This document shows, one piece after another, positions 1-9,014 of a DNA stretch of 64,000 nt. Position numbers and translations under genes: made by a program. The stretch spans positions 1 to 64,000 of the forward strand of contig JAKSMG010000010.1 in assembly GCA_024400755.1 (NCBI GenBank), read 5' to 3'. Below the pieces are notes generated by a model, which searched no databases, was not told the DNA's origin, and was given only the letters and a program-made list of their open reading frames with translations. Within the stretch, counting starts at the first letter, position 1, and each line of letters begins with the position of its first letter. This DNA comes from Bacteroidales bacterium (GTDB lineage Bacteria > Bacteroidota > Bacteroidia > Bacteroidales > WCHB1-69).

Positions 1-46
1 CAACAAGACGGCTCGAAAAGAAACAAGCGATTCCCGGTTGGCGGCA

Positions 47-84
47 ACCACCCCGGCCTGGCGGGAAACGGTGAGACCTGCGGT
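47..84. repeat. Degenerate copy of the intergenic repeat found at 1155-1334
   Basis: The stretch has an ACCACCCCG-like core, then a GC-rich part, then a 14-base block (71-84) identical to 1211-1224. It lies just downstream of the 84-851 gene and is a diverged relative of the repeat on that gene's other side. Bases 1-46 show nothing I recognise. Confidence 0.5.
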
Positions 85-851
85 TAGAATCGTTTCAGCT
101 TTGCCCTGTCAATGGGGTCGATGGTGAAGACGTCGTCGCTGACGTGGATGACGATGAGCCCCTTCTCGCGGGCGTAGGCCTCCGCCTCTTTTGTAATATT
201 CAGCGCGGCAATCGCAGCATAGACCTCCAAATCCGCAAAATGCGGGTACAGCAGCTTGAAGTTGCGCATCTGCTTCAGGAAGTGGTTGATCTTGGCCTTG
301 GTGCAGTTGGTCTTCACCTCCACCGCGATGGCTTCCGTCGTATCCACGTAGAGCAGGTCTATTTCCATATTGAGACCCAGCTCGCTGTTCGAACCGGTCA
401 TTTCCTTGAAACTCTGTTCCACCCTAAACCCCGCCTTCTGCAACGCACGCAACGCCGAGCGCTGCGTCAGTCCTTCCAGGATGTGGCCCGTCTGCGAGAC
501 GAACTGGTCGTTCAGGTTCTTGAGCTTCTTGTCGGTTTTCTCCATTCGCTGCAAGGACTCCCTGAACGTGCGTCTCATTTCCCGCACCTCCCTGCTGGTT
601 TCCTGCATGCGTCGGTCGGTTTCTAATCTCGACGCTTCTATGCGTTTATCGGTCTCTATTCTTGACGCCTCTATGCGTTTGTCGGTCTCTTGAAACATAC
701 ATCTCGTTTCCTGCATCTGCCTGCTGGTTTCTTGCACCTGCTTGTCGGTTTCCTGCATCTGAAGCGAGACGGCTGCAATGTATTCTTTCAACTCAGCCCA
801 CGACAGCTGGTGTGGGTCTTGATTCAATATCGGATTTACTGTGGGTTCCAT
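84..851 (-). CDS. Coiled-coil protein with PD-(D/E)XK-like C-terminal domain (DUF3782-like)
   Basis: The protein has 255 residues. Residues about 28-118 are a long charged coiled coil made of near-repeats of ETDKRIEASR and MQETSR-type units. Residues about 120-250 form a compact alpha/beta domain with an E163-x-D165 pair and E178-V-K180, the layout of a PD-(D/E)XK nuclease-like fold. This matches the DUF3782-type proteins common in bacteria with many repeats in their genomes. No catalytic activity is demonstrated for that family, so a nuclease role is inference. There is no signal peptide, so it should be cytoplasmic. The gene stands alone, and the flanking DNA holds related copies of an intergenic repeat. 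The internal heptad-like repeats are also visible at DNA level and may vary in number between strains. Confidence 0.75.
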   Translation of the reverse strand: MEPTVNPILNQDPHQLSWAELKEYIAAVSLQMQETDKQVQETSRQMQETRCMFQETDKRIEASRIETDKRIEASRLETDRRMQETSREVREMRRTFRESLQRMEKTDKKLKNLNDQFVSQTGHILEGLTQRSALRALQKAGFRVEQSFKEMTGSNSELGLNMEIDLLYVDTTEAIAVEVKTNCTKAKINHFLKQMRNFKLLYPHFADLEVYAAIAALNITKEAEAYAREKGLIVIHVSDDVFTIDPIDRAKLKRF

Positions 852-1154
852 TGTTCTACTTAGTATTATGTTAGTTTATGTTTGTAATCGTGTGCAAAGA
901 TAGTATAATTTTTTATCAATCCGCACATTCATCAAAAAAATTATCGCCATCTATATCAAGATGTTATAAAATTATAATTTATATATTAGCAATTAATAGT
1001 TAAATTACAAATTTAAAATGGAAGTTTTTGTAGTCTGACAATGTGCTTTACAGAGGTGAAAGTGGAAAGTGGAAAAGTGAGGGTTGAGGGGGTTAGAATC
1101 AAGAGATTCTAAGATTAATGCGTTATCTAACCCCCTCACCCTAACCCCTATACC

Positions 1155-1209
1155 ATGCGTCAATTCATTAAAAGGAGGGGAAGTTTGACCACCCCGCCCT
1201 TCGGGCACC
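1155..1209. repeat. 55-bp direct repeat, copy 1
   Basis: It matches 1280-1334 with two mismatches by my reading, at a spacing of 125 bp. The repeat contains an AAAGGAGGGGAAG block and a CCCGCCCTTCGGGC-type inverted core. It is followed by the 14-base block shared with 71-84. Confidence 0.85.
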
Positions 1210-1245
1210 AGTGAGACCTGCGGTCTCTTTCTCCTTTTCGCTCAA

Positions 1246-1270
1246 CAGAGCCCAAGCAAGCTTGGCTCTG
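1246..1270. repeat. Imperfect hairpin between the direct repeats
   Basis: CAGAGCC at the left pairs with GGCTCTG at the right, with further partial pairing inside (CAAG/CTTG). It lies between the two 55-bp repeats. Confidence 0.6.
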
Positions 1271-1279
1271 TGTTCGCTC

Positions 1280-1334
1280 ATGCGTCGATTCCTTAAAAGG
1301 AGGGGAAGTTTGACCACCCCGCCCTTCGGGCACC
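1280..1334. repeat. 55-bp direct repeat, copy 2
   Basis: This is the second copy of the 1155-1209 repeat. It runs directly into a palindrome at 1333-1356 with 11-bp arms (CCCCTCCTTGC / GCAAGGAGGGG). Confidence 0.85.
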
Positions 1335-1460
1335 CCTCCTTGCAAGCAAGGAGGGGAATTAAGCGGCATCTTGGCTTCTTTCACGTCTGAACCCTTAACC
1401 CTGAACCCTTAACCCTAAAAAAGAGGGGAATTATACGCATACGGATTCCGATATTTTTCG

Positions 1461-1468
1461 TACATTTG
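1461..1468 (+). promoter_or_regulatory. -7 promoter box TACATTTG
   Basis: It matches the Bacteroidota -7 consensus TAnnTTTG, 25 bp before the glycosyltransferase start. I see no clear TTTG -33 box. Confidence 0.6.
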
Positions 1469-1493
1469 CATTTTTAAACAACAAAAACGGACA

Positions 1494-3062
1494 ATGAAGT
1501 TTCAGACCAAAAACCTTACGAAAATCTTATTATGGCTGCTTGTCATAAGTTTGGTAATCAGAGGATTATTGGCTGGATTTTTCGAGTTGGGCAACGACGA
1601 GGTCTATTATTGGACGTACGCCCGATACCCCGATTGGTCGCATTTCGACCATCCCGGTATGGTGGGATGGATAATGCAGGCGTTTAGTCTCAATTTGCTA
1701 CTCGACAGCGAGTTTTTCTTGCGTTTGGCTTCTTTAATCTTTATGACTATCGACACCTTTCTTTTCTATCTCATTGGAAAAGAACTCAAAAACCGTCTTA
1801 CGGGGCTCTACTCCGCCCTGCTCTACACGGCAACGCCATACGGCTTCATCATTACGGGAGTCTTCATTTTGCCCGACACGCCGCTTATGCTGTTTTCCCT
1901 GTTGGCACTTTACCTATTTATCAAGTATTTCAAATCGAACCCGAGACGTTACCTATATTTAATATTAGGGGGATTTTGCACCGGTCTGGCTATGCTTTCC
2001 AAATATTCGGGCGCATTTTTATTGCTGGGTATGGGCTTGTACGTGCTGATTTTCCAGCGTCAGGAACTGCGCAACAAATTTCTATACCTGTCGGTTTTCC
2101 TTGCCCTCATTTGCCTTTTGCCGATTTTGATTTGGAACATCCAAAACGATTTCATCAGTTTTAGCTTCCACGGCGACCGCGTCAGCTGGTTTGGCAAGCC
2201 CCATTTCGAATACTTCGGCAGAGAAATTTTCGGGGAATTTCTCTACAATAACCCCATTGTCTATATCCTCATTATCGTGGCAATGGTGGCCTTTTTCAAG
2301 CATCGACTCAACTCGGAAAAAGAAAGCAGCCGTCTGCTTCTATTGACTTCGCTGCCGCTCATCGGACTGTTTATCTACTTTTCCTTCACTCGCCCCACCC
2401 TACCCCACTGGAGTGCCCCTGGTATCAGTTTCCTCATTCCTTTTGCCGCCGCCTTCCTTGAGGAACGGCAAACCAACAACGAACAACAAGCAGCCATTCC
2501 CAACGTCATTGTCTATGCACTCCTACTGATGCTGTTTGTAGTGGGAATTGGCAGCTTTGAAATCAAAACCGGCAAAATTCAGGAATGTTTCCATCATTCC
2601 GATAAAATGGACAGCAGCACCTTGGGCAAAGGAGACGTAACCCTTGATATGTATGGATGGAAGCAGATGAGCGAAAAATTTGCCAAAAGCCGCCAACAAG
2701 CCATCTCAGACGGGAAAATGAAGGAAACCGATGGCTTAGTCGCCTTGCAATGGTTTCCCGCTGCCAATATGGACTACTACCTCGCCACGCCCCTGAACAT
2801 TCCCTTATTTGGACTTGGCGACATTTCACAAATACATAAATATCAATGGATTAACGAGATCAGAGGACAACTGCAACCCGGACACGACTATTGGTTCCTA
2901 AACCAAAGCTGTCATTCGTTCGACATTGACAACTGGTGGTTGGCGACCTATTTTGAAGAAGTCGTCCCTATCGACACACTTACCATTGACCGATGCGGAA
3001 AACCCGCAGAATATGTTTTTGTCTATCGTTTGAAAAACTACGGAAAAATTCAGCAACAATGA
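1494..3062 (+). CDS. Glycosyltransferase family 39 (ArnT/PMT-like) integral membrane protein
   Basis: The protein has 522 residues. An N-terminal membrane helix is followed by ELGNDEVYYW, with an acidic pair D35-E36 in the first periplasmic loop. This is the signature of GT39/PMT-2 enzymes, which transfer a sugar from a polyprenyl-phosphate donor to protein or lipid. About ten hydrophobic segments occupy residues 10-360, and a soluble domain forms the last 150 residues. The donor and acceptor cannot be read from the sequence. The gene ends in a 4-base ATGA overlap with the following lipoprotein, so the two are co-translated. The start is the first ATG after the promoter box at 1461. Confidence 0.85.
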   Translation: MKFQTKNLTKILLWLLVISLVIRGLLAGFFELGNDEVYYWTYARYPDWSHFDHPGMVGWIMQAFSLNLLLDSEFFLRLASLIFMTIDTFLFYLIGKELKNRLTGLYSALLYTATPYGFIITGVFILPDTPLMLFSLLALYLFIKYFKSNPRRYLYLILGGFCTGLAMLSKYSGAFLLLGMGLYVLIFQRQELRNKFLYLSVFLALICLLPILIWNIQNDFISFSFHGDRVSWFGKPHFEYFGREIFGEFLYNNPIVYILIIVAMVAFFKHRLNSEKESSRLLLLTSLPLIGLFIYFSFTRPTLPHWSAPGISFLIPFAAAFLEERQTNNEQQAAIPNVIVYALLLMLFVVGIGSFEIKTGKIQECFHHSDKMDSSTLGKGDVTLDMYGWKQMSEKFAKSRQQAISDGKMKETDGLVALQWFPAANMDYYLATPLNIPLFGLGDISQIHKYQWINEIRGQLQPGHDYWFLNQSCHSFDIDNWWLATYFEEVVPIDTLTIDRCGKPAEYVFVYRLKNYGKIQQQ

Positions 3063-4105
3063 AAAAAATATCGCTTTTACTATGCCTCGCCTTCTTGGTC
3101 AGCGCCTGCCACAAAGAAAAACCGAAGCCCATTTCCACCACTACCGACGGACCTGGAATATACGTGCTTAACCAAGGACTTTGGAATGCCAACAACAGCA
3201 CCATCAGCTTTTACAACTTCGAAACCGGGGAAGTCAATGCGGACATTTTTTCCGCGGTCAATCACCGTGGATTGGGAGATACGGGCAACGACCTTCAAAA
3301 ATACGGTTCGAAAATGTACTGCGTGGTCAACACTTCCGAAATCATTGAAGTGATGAATCTCAAAGATGCCAGTTCCGTCAAAAGCATTTCACTCTCCGGC
3401 AAATCGCCTCGCCACATTTGCTTTGACGGCGGCAAGGCGTATGTCAGCTGTTTCGATGGCAGCGTGGTCCGCATCGACACCGCCAATCTGGCTGTTGAGG
3501 CCAGCGTCACGGTCGGTCCCAACCCCGAAGGTCTCTGCGTGGCCAACGGCAAGCTGTACGTGGCCAACAGCGGCGGATACAACGCACCCAACTACGGGAC
3601 AAGCGTCTCCGTTATTGACCTCGCTTCCTTTACCGTCACCAAGGAAATTGAAGTCGTTTGCAACCCTTATAAACTCTTGAAAGACAGAAATCAAAATCTG
3701 ATGCTCATTTCAAAGGGAAACTATGCGAACATCGGCTCCTGCCTGCAAAAAATCAGCACCACCACAGACGAAGTGGTGAAAACTTACGACTTTGAAATCA
3801 GTGAAATGGCTATTTATGAGCACGTTTTGTTATTTTTCAACTACAATTACGCCACAATGCTGGCTTCGTATAAAAAATTTGACCTCAACACCGAGACCAT
3901 CATCTCGAACCAGTTCATCTCCGACGACACCAAACTCGAGACCCCCTATCTTATAGATGTCGATCCAGACAACGGGGATGTCTATATTTCTGATTCTTAC
4001 GACTATACCGTCAATGGCGACCTCTATTGCTTTGACAAAAACGGAAATTTCAAGTTCAAGTTTGAAGTGGGAATGAATCCTGCCAACATTGTTTTTTACA
4101 AATAA
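3059..4105 (+). CDS. Lipoprotein with YncE/DUF5074-like beta-propeller
   Basis: The protein has 348 residues. The signal peptide ends in the lipobox VSA-C17, so it should be a lipid-anchored envelope protein. The rest is built from blade-like repeats (GKAYVSCFDGSVVRID, GKLYVANSGG and similar), as in YncE/DUF5074-type seven-bladed propellers. I chose the ATG at 3059 over an in-frame upstream ATG at 2993. Only 3059 gives the MKKISLLL signal peptide, and it overlaps the stop of the glycosyltransferase (ATGA). The ligand is unknown. In this phylum such propellers often accompany surface binding or TonB systems, but no TonB gene is present here. Confidence 0.8.
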   Translation: MKKISLLLCLAFLVSACHKEKPKPISTTTDGPGIYVLNQGLWNANNSTISFYNFETGEVNADIFSAVNHRGLGDTGNDLQKYGSKMYCVVNTSEIIEVMNLKDASSVKSISLSGKSPRHICFDGGKAYVSCFDGSVVRIDTANLAVEASVTVGPNPEGLCVANGKLYVANSGGYNAPNYGTSVSVIDLASFTVTKEIEVVCNPYKLLKDRNQNLMLISKGNYANIGSCLQKISTTTDEVVKTYDFEISEMAIYEHVLLFFNYNYATMLASYKKFDLNTETIISNQFISDDTKLETPYLIDVDPDNGDVYISDSYDYTVNGDLYCFDKNGNFKFKFEVGMNPANIVFYK

Positions 4106-4140
4106 ATATCGCAACAAGAAAAAATAATTCTAAAAAAATG

Positions 4141-4148
4141 TATTTTTG
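4141..4148 (+). promoter_or_regulatory. -7 promoter box TATTTTTG
   Basis: It matches TAnnTTTG, 63 bp upstream of the MoxR gene, in an AT-rich gap after the propeller lipoprotein. Confidence 0.55.
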
Positions 4149-4211
4149 TAAAATATTTTAATTGAAATTTCGTTTTCTTTTTTCAAAAGAAGAAAAAACA
4201 ATTATCTAACT

Positions 4212-5207
4212 ATGGACAATACAATAGACATCAGGGAATTAAACGAACGCATTCAGCGTGAAAGTTCATTTGTTGACATCATCAATATGGAAATGAGCAA
4301 GGTCATCGTTGGACAAAAAACGATGGTTGAACGACTGATGATTGGGCTGTTAGCCAATGGACACATTTTATTGGAAGGTGTACCTGGTTTGGCTAAGACA
4401 TTAGCCATCAAATCTTTGGCAAATGTCATTGACGCCAAATTCAGCCGTATTCAGTTCACGCCCGACTTATTGCCTGCCGACTTGTTAGGCACGATGATTT
4501 ACAGTCAGAAAAACGAGAACTTTGTCGTAAAGAAAGGCCCTATTTTTGCCAATTTCATTTTGGCGGATGAAATCAACCGTGCTCCCGCCAAGGTTCAAAG
4601 TGCCTTGTTGGAAGCGATGCAGGAACGCCAGGTCACCATTGGCGAGACGACTTTCAAATTGGAAGAGCCGTTTTTGGTGATGGCCACCCAAAACCCCATA
4701 GAGCAAGAAGGAACCTATCCGCTTCCCGAAGCCCAGGTGGACCGTTTTATGATGAAGGTGGTCATTTCCTATCCAAGCAAAGCCGAAGAAAAGAACATTC
4801 TGTCTCAACATTTGGAAAATAAATTTCCAAGCACCAACACCGTGCTGAAGCCGGAAGACATCATCAAAGCCCGCCAAGTGGTAAAAGAAGTATATATCGA
4901 CGAAAAGATTTCGAACTACATTGCCGACATCGTTTTCGCCACCCGTTATCCTTCGGAATACAAACTCGAAAAATTTGCCAATATGATTGCGTACGGGGCT
5001 TCTCCTCGTGCCACCATCAACCTGGCTTTGGCCGCCCAGGCATACGCCTTCATCAAACGCCGCGGCTATGTCATTCCAGAAGACATCCGTGCCATCTGCC
5101 ACGACGTGATGCGTCACCGTATCGGTTTGTCTTACGAAGCGGAAGCTGAAAATATCACCACGGACAATATTATCAGCGAAATCCTCAACACGGTTGAAGT
5201 TCCATAA
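4212..5207 (+). CDS. MoxR-family AAA ATPase
   Basis: The protein has 331 residues. The Walker A is GVPGLAKT (56-63), the Walker B is ILADE (D119-E120) followed by INRAP, and sensor motifs follow (ATQNPIEQEGTYPLPEAQ). A C-terminal lid domain ends the protein. This is a standard-length MoxR ATPase, a chaperone-like class that works with DUF58/von Willebrand A proteins. The DUF58 gene follows 38 bp downstream, which is the usual pairing. The batA-batD genes that often follow in Bacteroidota are absent. The substrate is unknown. Confidence 0.95.
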   Translation: MDNTIDIRELNERIQRESSFVDIINMEMSKVIVGQKTMVERLMIGLLANGHILLEGVPGLAKTLAIKSLANVIDAKFSRIQFTPDLLPADLLGTMIYSQKNENFVVKKGPIFANFILADEINRAPAKVQSALLEAMQERQVTIGETTFKLEEPFLVMATQNPIEQEGTYPLPEAQVDRFMMKVVISYPSKAEEKNILSQHLENKFPSTNTVLKPEDIIKARQVVKEVYIDEKISNYIADIVFATRYPSEYKLEKFANMIAYGASPRATINLALAAQAYAFIKRRGYVIPEDIRAICHDVMRHRIGLSYEAEAENITTDNIISEILNTVEVP

Positions 5208-5245
5208 TGGTCGTTCCGTTTTTCAATCTTTTTAACTAAAGGAAT

Positions 5246-6109
5246 ATGGATTCAACGGAATTATTAAAAAAAGTCCGTAAAATCGAAATACGGACGAAAG
5301 CGTTGTCGCAGCAGATTTTTGCAGGCGAATACCATAGTGCGTTCAAAGGTCGCGGTATGGCTTTCAGCGAAGTCCGCGAATATCACTATGGCGACGACGT
5401 GCGTTTTATCGACTGGAACGTGACCGCCAGACTCAACCATCCCTACGTCAAGATATTTGAGGAGGAACGAGAACTGACGGTGATGCTGCTCATCGATGTG
5501 AGCGGCTCAAACCTTTTCGGCACCCGCAACGAATTCAAAGCCGACCTGATCACCGAATTGGCAGCGGTGCTGTCATTTTCAGCCATCAACAACAACGACA
5601 AAGTGGGCGTCATCTTCTTCAGTGACAAAGTGGAAAAATTCATTCCGCCGAAAAAGGGGCGTTCTCATATCTTACGCATCATTCGCGAATTGGTGGACTA
5701 CAAACCCAGCGAAACCAAAACTGATTTGTCTGAACCCTTGCGATATCTAACCAATGCCATCAAGAAAAAATGTACGGCATTTGTCATATCCGACTTCGTG
5801 AACTGCGATTTTGAGCAAGCCCTTAAAATTGCCGCGGGAAAACACGACATTGTCGCACTTCACATTGTGGACAAAGGCGAGTCTCAATTACCCGACCTGG
5901 GTGTAATGCAACTCAAAGATCCTGAAACGGGAAAATATATGCTGGTGGATACGTCAGACAGAGTTACCCGCGCCGCACACGAACACTGGTGGAAAATCCA
6001 ACAGGCCAAAAATGCCGAATTATTCAGAAAAACCGGCGTGGATATGGCCGACTTTTATACCGACCAAGATTACGTAAAAGAATTGATTGCCCTATTTAAA
6101 CGAAGATAA
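5246..6109 (+). CDS. DUF58 domain protein (MoxR partner)
   Basis: The protein has 287 residues and no signal peptide or membrane segment. The DUF58 core motif is EYHYGDDVRFIDWNVTA (about 46-62). A von Willebrand A-like part follows, with a DVSGS sequence (about 90-94) that fits a metal-ion-dependent adhesion site. DUF58 proteins are the usual partners of MoxR ATPases in envelope or metallo-assembly functions. The stop codon shares one base with the start of the thioesterase gene (TAATG), so translation is coupled. Confidence 0.9.
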   Translation: MDSTELLKKVRKIEIRTKALSQQIFAGEYHSAFKGRGMAFSEVREYHYGDDVRFIDWNVTARLNHPYVKIFEEERELTVMLLIDVSGSNLFGTRNEFKADLITELAAVLSFSAINNNDKVGVIFFSDKVEKFIPPKKGRSHILRIIRELVDYKPSETKTDLSEPLRYLTNAIKKKCTAFVISDFVNCDFEQALKIAAGKHDIVALHIVDKGESQLPDLGVMQLKDPETGKYMLVDTSDRVTRAAHEHWWKIQQAKNAELFRKTGVDMADFYTDQDYVKELIALFKRR

Positions 6110-6849
6110 TGGAGAGTAAAAACGGGATATTTGAACAAGACTTATCGGTAGCTGCCTATATGGTGGACAACCAGGTACTGATGACACCGGTTTGCCTGAC
6201 GGGAGTACTACAGGAAACGGCAGCGGCACATTGTGGCGAATTCAAGCTGAGCGGAATTGATTTGAAGCCGCTCAACCTGTTTTGGGTACTTACCCGTATG
6301 CACGTTCAAATTAAAAGGTTTCCTCATTGGCACGAAAAAATCAGAATACAGACCTGGGAAAAATCCCATAGTTATATTTCTCAACCTCGTGATTTTTTGA
6401 TTATAGACGAACAAGGCGATACGATTGTCAGAGCCAGTTCCATCTGGGCCATCATCAACGGGCAGTCCAAGCCGCAGAAATTGGAAGATTTTGACCGGGA
6501 AGGCCGTTTCCCATTGGAAGAAAATGCCGTTACCACCAAGGCGTTTCCAAGAATGGCCGCCGCTCCCAAACCCGACCTTCCAGTCGTTCATCAAGTACTG
6601 CATTCCGACATCGACTTGAACGAACACGTCAACAACACCAAGTACCTGCAATGGGTCTTGGATGAAATGGGACACGATTTCTGCACGCGGCACCAACCCA
6701 CTGAAATATCCATTCACTTTATCTCACAACTATTTCCCGGTGATAAATACTATATTGGCAAGCAGGAACAAAGCGACGGCAGTTGGCTGATGACGGTTTT
6801 TGCCGCTGACGACGACCGTGAGATCTGCCGTTTTTGGATGAAATTCTAA
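6109..6849 (+). CDS. Acyl-[acyl-carrier-protein] thioesterase, FatA/FatB-like
   Basis: The protein has 246 residues with two consecutive hotdog folds. The second holds the NEHVNN motif (171-176) followed by KYLQW, matching the catalytic Asn-x-His region of acyl-ACP thioesterases (Acyl-ACP_TE family). It should release free fatty acids from acyl-ACP in the cytoplasm. The start overlaps the DUF58 stop by one base. No obvious functional link to MoxR/DUF58 can be read from the sequence. Chain-length preference cannot be told. Confidence 0.85.
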   Translation: MESKNGIFEQDLSVAAYMVDNQVLMTPVCLTGVLQETAAAHCGEFKLSGIDLKPLNLFWVLTRMHVQIKRFPHWHEKIRIQTWEKSHSYISQPRDFLIIDEQGDTIVRASSIWAIINGQSKPQKLEDFDREGRFPLEENAVTTKAFPRMAAAPKPDLPVVHQVLHSDIDLNEHVNNTKYLQWVLDEMGHDFCTRHQPTEISIHFISQLFPGDKYYIGKQEQSDGSWLMTVFAADDDREICRFWMKF

Positions 6850-6921
6850 ACCCAACGATTTATCCTCATTTCACTGTGAATAAAAAATACGGATATTTCA
6901 ATATAAGCCGCATTATATTTA

Positions 6922-6929
6922 TATATTTG
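6922..6929 (+). promoter_or_regulatory. -7 promoter box TATATTTG
   Basis: It matches TAnnTTTG, 26 bp upstream of ftsX, in a 106-bp gap. It probably drives the whole ftsX-DUF3098-uppP-truB-lipoprotein group. Confidence 0.6.
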
Positions 6930-6955
6930 CAAGTTAGAATTATTATAACGTAATT

Positions 6956-7840
6956 ATGAGTAAATATCCGGATACTATCGACAAAATTACGAAAGCCAGG
7001 TTGCGTCTTTCCTCCTTTGGCTCCATTGTCAGCATTGCCCTGACGATGTTCTTCATTGGCACATTGGCCTTTTTCGCTTTCTTTTCCACGCAGTACATCA
7101 ACAATCTTTCCAAGAAAATAGAAATGGAAATTTTATTTTATGCCGACGTGAAAGAAGCGGACATTGTTTCGATGGAACAAAAACTGAAGATGGAACCCTT
7201 CATTGCCACCTCGAGGGTTTCTTCCCGTCAGGAAAACACACAGGAAGCCATCAAAACCATCGGAAACAACTATACCGAAATCATTTCCAACCCCATCAAT
7301 GCGTCCATCATCATTAGCGTAAGTCCAGAATACGCCAATACTGATTCATTGCAAAAGGTTTCGAAGAAAATCAAAAAAGAACAAATTGTACAAGATGTGC
7401 AATATCCCGACTTTCTCGTAAAATCCATCAGCAATAATTTCCATACGATACAATGGGTGGTACTCATTATCAGTGCCGTATTTATGCTAATTTCAATGTT
7501 GTTGATTGCCAATTCCATTCGTTTGCACATTTATGCCAAACGATTTAATATCAAGAGTATGCTTTTAGTAGGAGCCACTCGCCGATTCGTAAGAAGTCCA
7601 TTTGTTCTCAAGGGCTTGAGCCAAGGCGTGTGGGGTGGAGCCATTGCCGTGGTTCTGTTGGGATTGCTGCTTTACCAAGGCAACATCATCTTCCCACAGT
7701 TCGTTGACTTTACACAAATCATGTACGTTTCCGCAATATTGCTGGGCGTATTCATTTTCAGCATTCTCTTCACCATCCTCATCTCCGTGATTTCCGTCAA
7801 TAGATACATCCGAATTAAAGACGAAAGACTTTATTTGTAA
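6956..7840 (+). CDS. ftsX: Cell division protein FtsX
   Basis: The protein has 294 residues. There is one membrane helix at about 21-47, an extracytoplasmic domain at about 48-165, then three helices at about 166-190, 222-245 and 255-285. This is the FtsX permease topology, without a cleaved signal. FtsX partners with the ATPase FtsE to control cell-wall hydrolases at the septum. ftsE is not in the window, which is usual in Bacteroidota where the genes are separate. It is the first gene of a group conserved across the phylum. Confidence 0.92.
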   Translation: MSKYPDTIDKITKARLRLSSFGSIVSIALTMFFIGTLAFFAFFSTQYINNLSKKIEMEILFYADVKEADIVSMEQKLKMEPFIATSRVSSRQENTQEAIKTIGNNYTEIISNPINASIIISVSPEYANTDSLQKVSKKIKKEQIVQDVQYPDFLVKSISNNFHTIQWVVLIISAVFMLISMLLIANSIRLHIYAKRFNIKSMLLVGATRRFVRSPFVLKGLSQGVWGGAIAVVLLGLLLYQGNIIFPQFVDFTQIMYVSAILLGVFIFSILFTILISVISVNRYIRIKDERLYL

Positions 7841-7860
7841 ATCAATAAAAATAAAATATT

Positions 7861-8190
7861 ATGGCACAGACAGTTAATACTGAAAACAAAAAGAAACTGA
7901 CTCCCAACCCAAGTGGAAAGGAACCAGCACCCAAAACCAATAAAACGCCTCTTTTCAGACCGGTCAACTACATTTTGATGGTTATTGGCGCTATTATCAT
8001 CATCATCGGCTATTTCTGCATTTCCGGCGGTGCGGCCGAACAACCCGACCAGTTCAATCCCGAAGTGTTCAACACCCGCCGTATTGTTGTTGCCCCCGTG
8101 ATGATTCTCATTGGCTTGGTTACCGAAATCTTCGCCATTATGTGGCACCCACGAAACAAAAAGAAAACCAACGAAGAAAAAGCTGAATAA
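7861..8190 (+). CDS. DUF3098 small membrane protein
   Basis: The protein has 109 residues. A polar N-terminal tail of about 38 residues leads into two membrane helices (about 40-58 and 80-100), and the end is lysine-rich. DUF3098 proteins have no known biochemical role and are nearly always found between ftsX and uppP in Bacteroidota, as here. A role in envelope or division is inferred from context only. Its stop shares a base with the uppP start. Confidence 0.88.
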   Translation: MAQTVNTENKKKLTPNPSGKEPAPKTNKTPLFRPVNYILMVIGAIIIIIGYFCISGGAAEQPDQFNPEVFNTRRIVVAPVMILIGLVTEIFAIMWHPRNKKKTNEEKAE

Positions 8191-9014
8191 TGAGTTGGTG
8201 GGAAGCATTAATATTAGGCGTTCTGCAAGGTTTGACCGAATATCTGCCGGTTAGCAGCAGCGGTCATCTCACCATTATCTCAAACCTTTTCGGACTTACC
8301 GGGGAAGAAAATCTTAGTTTCTCGGTGATGCTTCACGTAGCCACCGTGCTCAGCACCCTGGTCATACTTTGGAAGGAAATCGTCTGGATTTTCAAAGACA
8401 TCTTTTCTAAGCAGTCGTGGAAATCCTACAGCGATTTAAACCCCGGCACGCGATATGCAGTCAATATCATTATATCGATGATTCCCGTCGGTATTGTCGG
8501 CTTTTGCCTTAAGGACACGGTAGAAAGTGTTTTCGGATCAGGACTGACGATTGTCGGCATTATGTTGCTTGTCACTGCCCTACTTCTGGCATTTTCGTAT
8601 TTTGCCAAACCGCGTCAAAAGGAAAACATCAGCGGATGGCACGCTTTCGTCATCGGTATTGCCCAAGCCGTGGCCGTTTTGCCCGGATTATCACGTTCTG
8701 GTTCCACCATCGCTACGGGCCTGCTCTTGGGAAACAAGAAAGAAAACCTGGCCCAATTCTCCTTCTTAATGGTCATCCCGCCCATCTTGGGAGAAGCGCT
8801 TTTAGACACCATTGACATCGCAACAGTCGGATTTCAACAGGCAATGAACGGCATTCCCGTCAGTTCTGTCATCATCGGTTTTCTTTCTGCTTTCATCGTG
8901 GGCTGTTTGGCCTGCAAATGGATGATTAACATCGTGAAAAAAGGAAAGTTAATCTGGTTTGCGATTTATTGTGCCATCGTTGGTTTATCCACTTTAATAT
9001 TTAGCTTATGCTAA
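8190..9014 (+). CDS. uppP: Undecaprenyl-diphosphatase UppP (BacA)
   Basis: The protein has 274 residues and about eight membrane helices. The two family motifs are present: [15 protein letters not shown] near residue 13, and PGLSRSGST near residue 165. The enzyme dephosphorylates undecaprenyl diphosphate to recycle the lipid carrier of peptidoglycan and glycan synthesis. The start overlaps the DUF3098 stop by one base, and the stop overlaps truB by 7 bases, so the group is an operon. Confidence 0.96.
   Translation: MSWWEALILGVLQGLTEYLPVSSSGHLTIISNLFGLTGEENLSFSVMLHVATVLSTLVILWKEIVWIFKDIFSKQSWKSYSDLNPGTRYAVNIIISMIPVGIVGFCLKDTVESVFGSGLTIVGIMLLVTALLLAFSYFAKPRQKENISGWHAFVIGIAQAVAVLPGLSRSGSTIATGLLLGNKKENLAQFSFLMVIPPILGEALLDTIDIATVGFQQAMNGIPVSSVIIGFLSAFIVGCLACKWMINIVKKGKLIWFAIYCAIVGLSTLIFSLC

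Larger units (their letters stand above)
852..1493. other. Repeat-rich intergenic region
   Basis: This 642-bp stretch has no convincing gene. Two 55-bp direct repeats (1155-1209 and 1280-1334) and two hairpins (1246-1270 and 1333-1356) occupy its centre. A CCCTTAACCCTGAA-like run sits near 1390-1418, and the promoter of the next gene is at the end. Short minus-strand frames here arise from the repeats. Confidence 0.6.

Noticed and set aside
1005-1384. Minus-strand open frames with PEGRGGQTSPPF-type sequence
   Set aside because: They follow the direct repeats and the two frames share the same repeat-coded peptide. No promoter, start context or conserved fold is visible.
1390-1418. CCCTTAACCCTGAA-like run as a telomere-type repeat
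   Set aside because: Only two to three imperfect units are present and bacterial chromosomes of this phylum are circular.
4485-5117. Minus-strand open frame inside the MoxR gene
   Set aside because: Antisense to a MoxR ATPase with intact motifs; no independent support.
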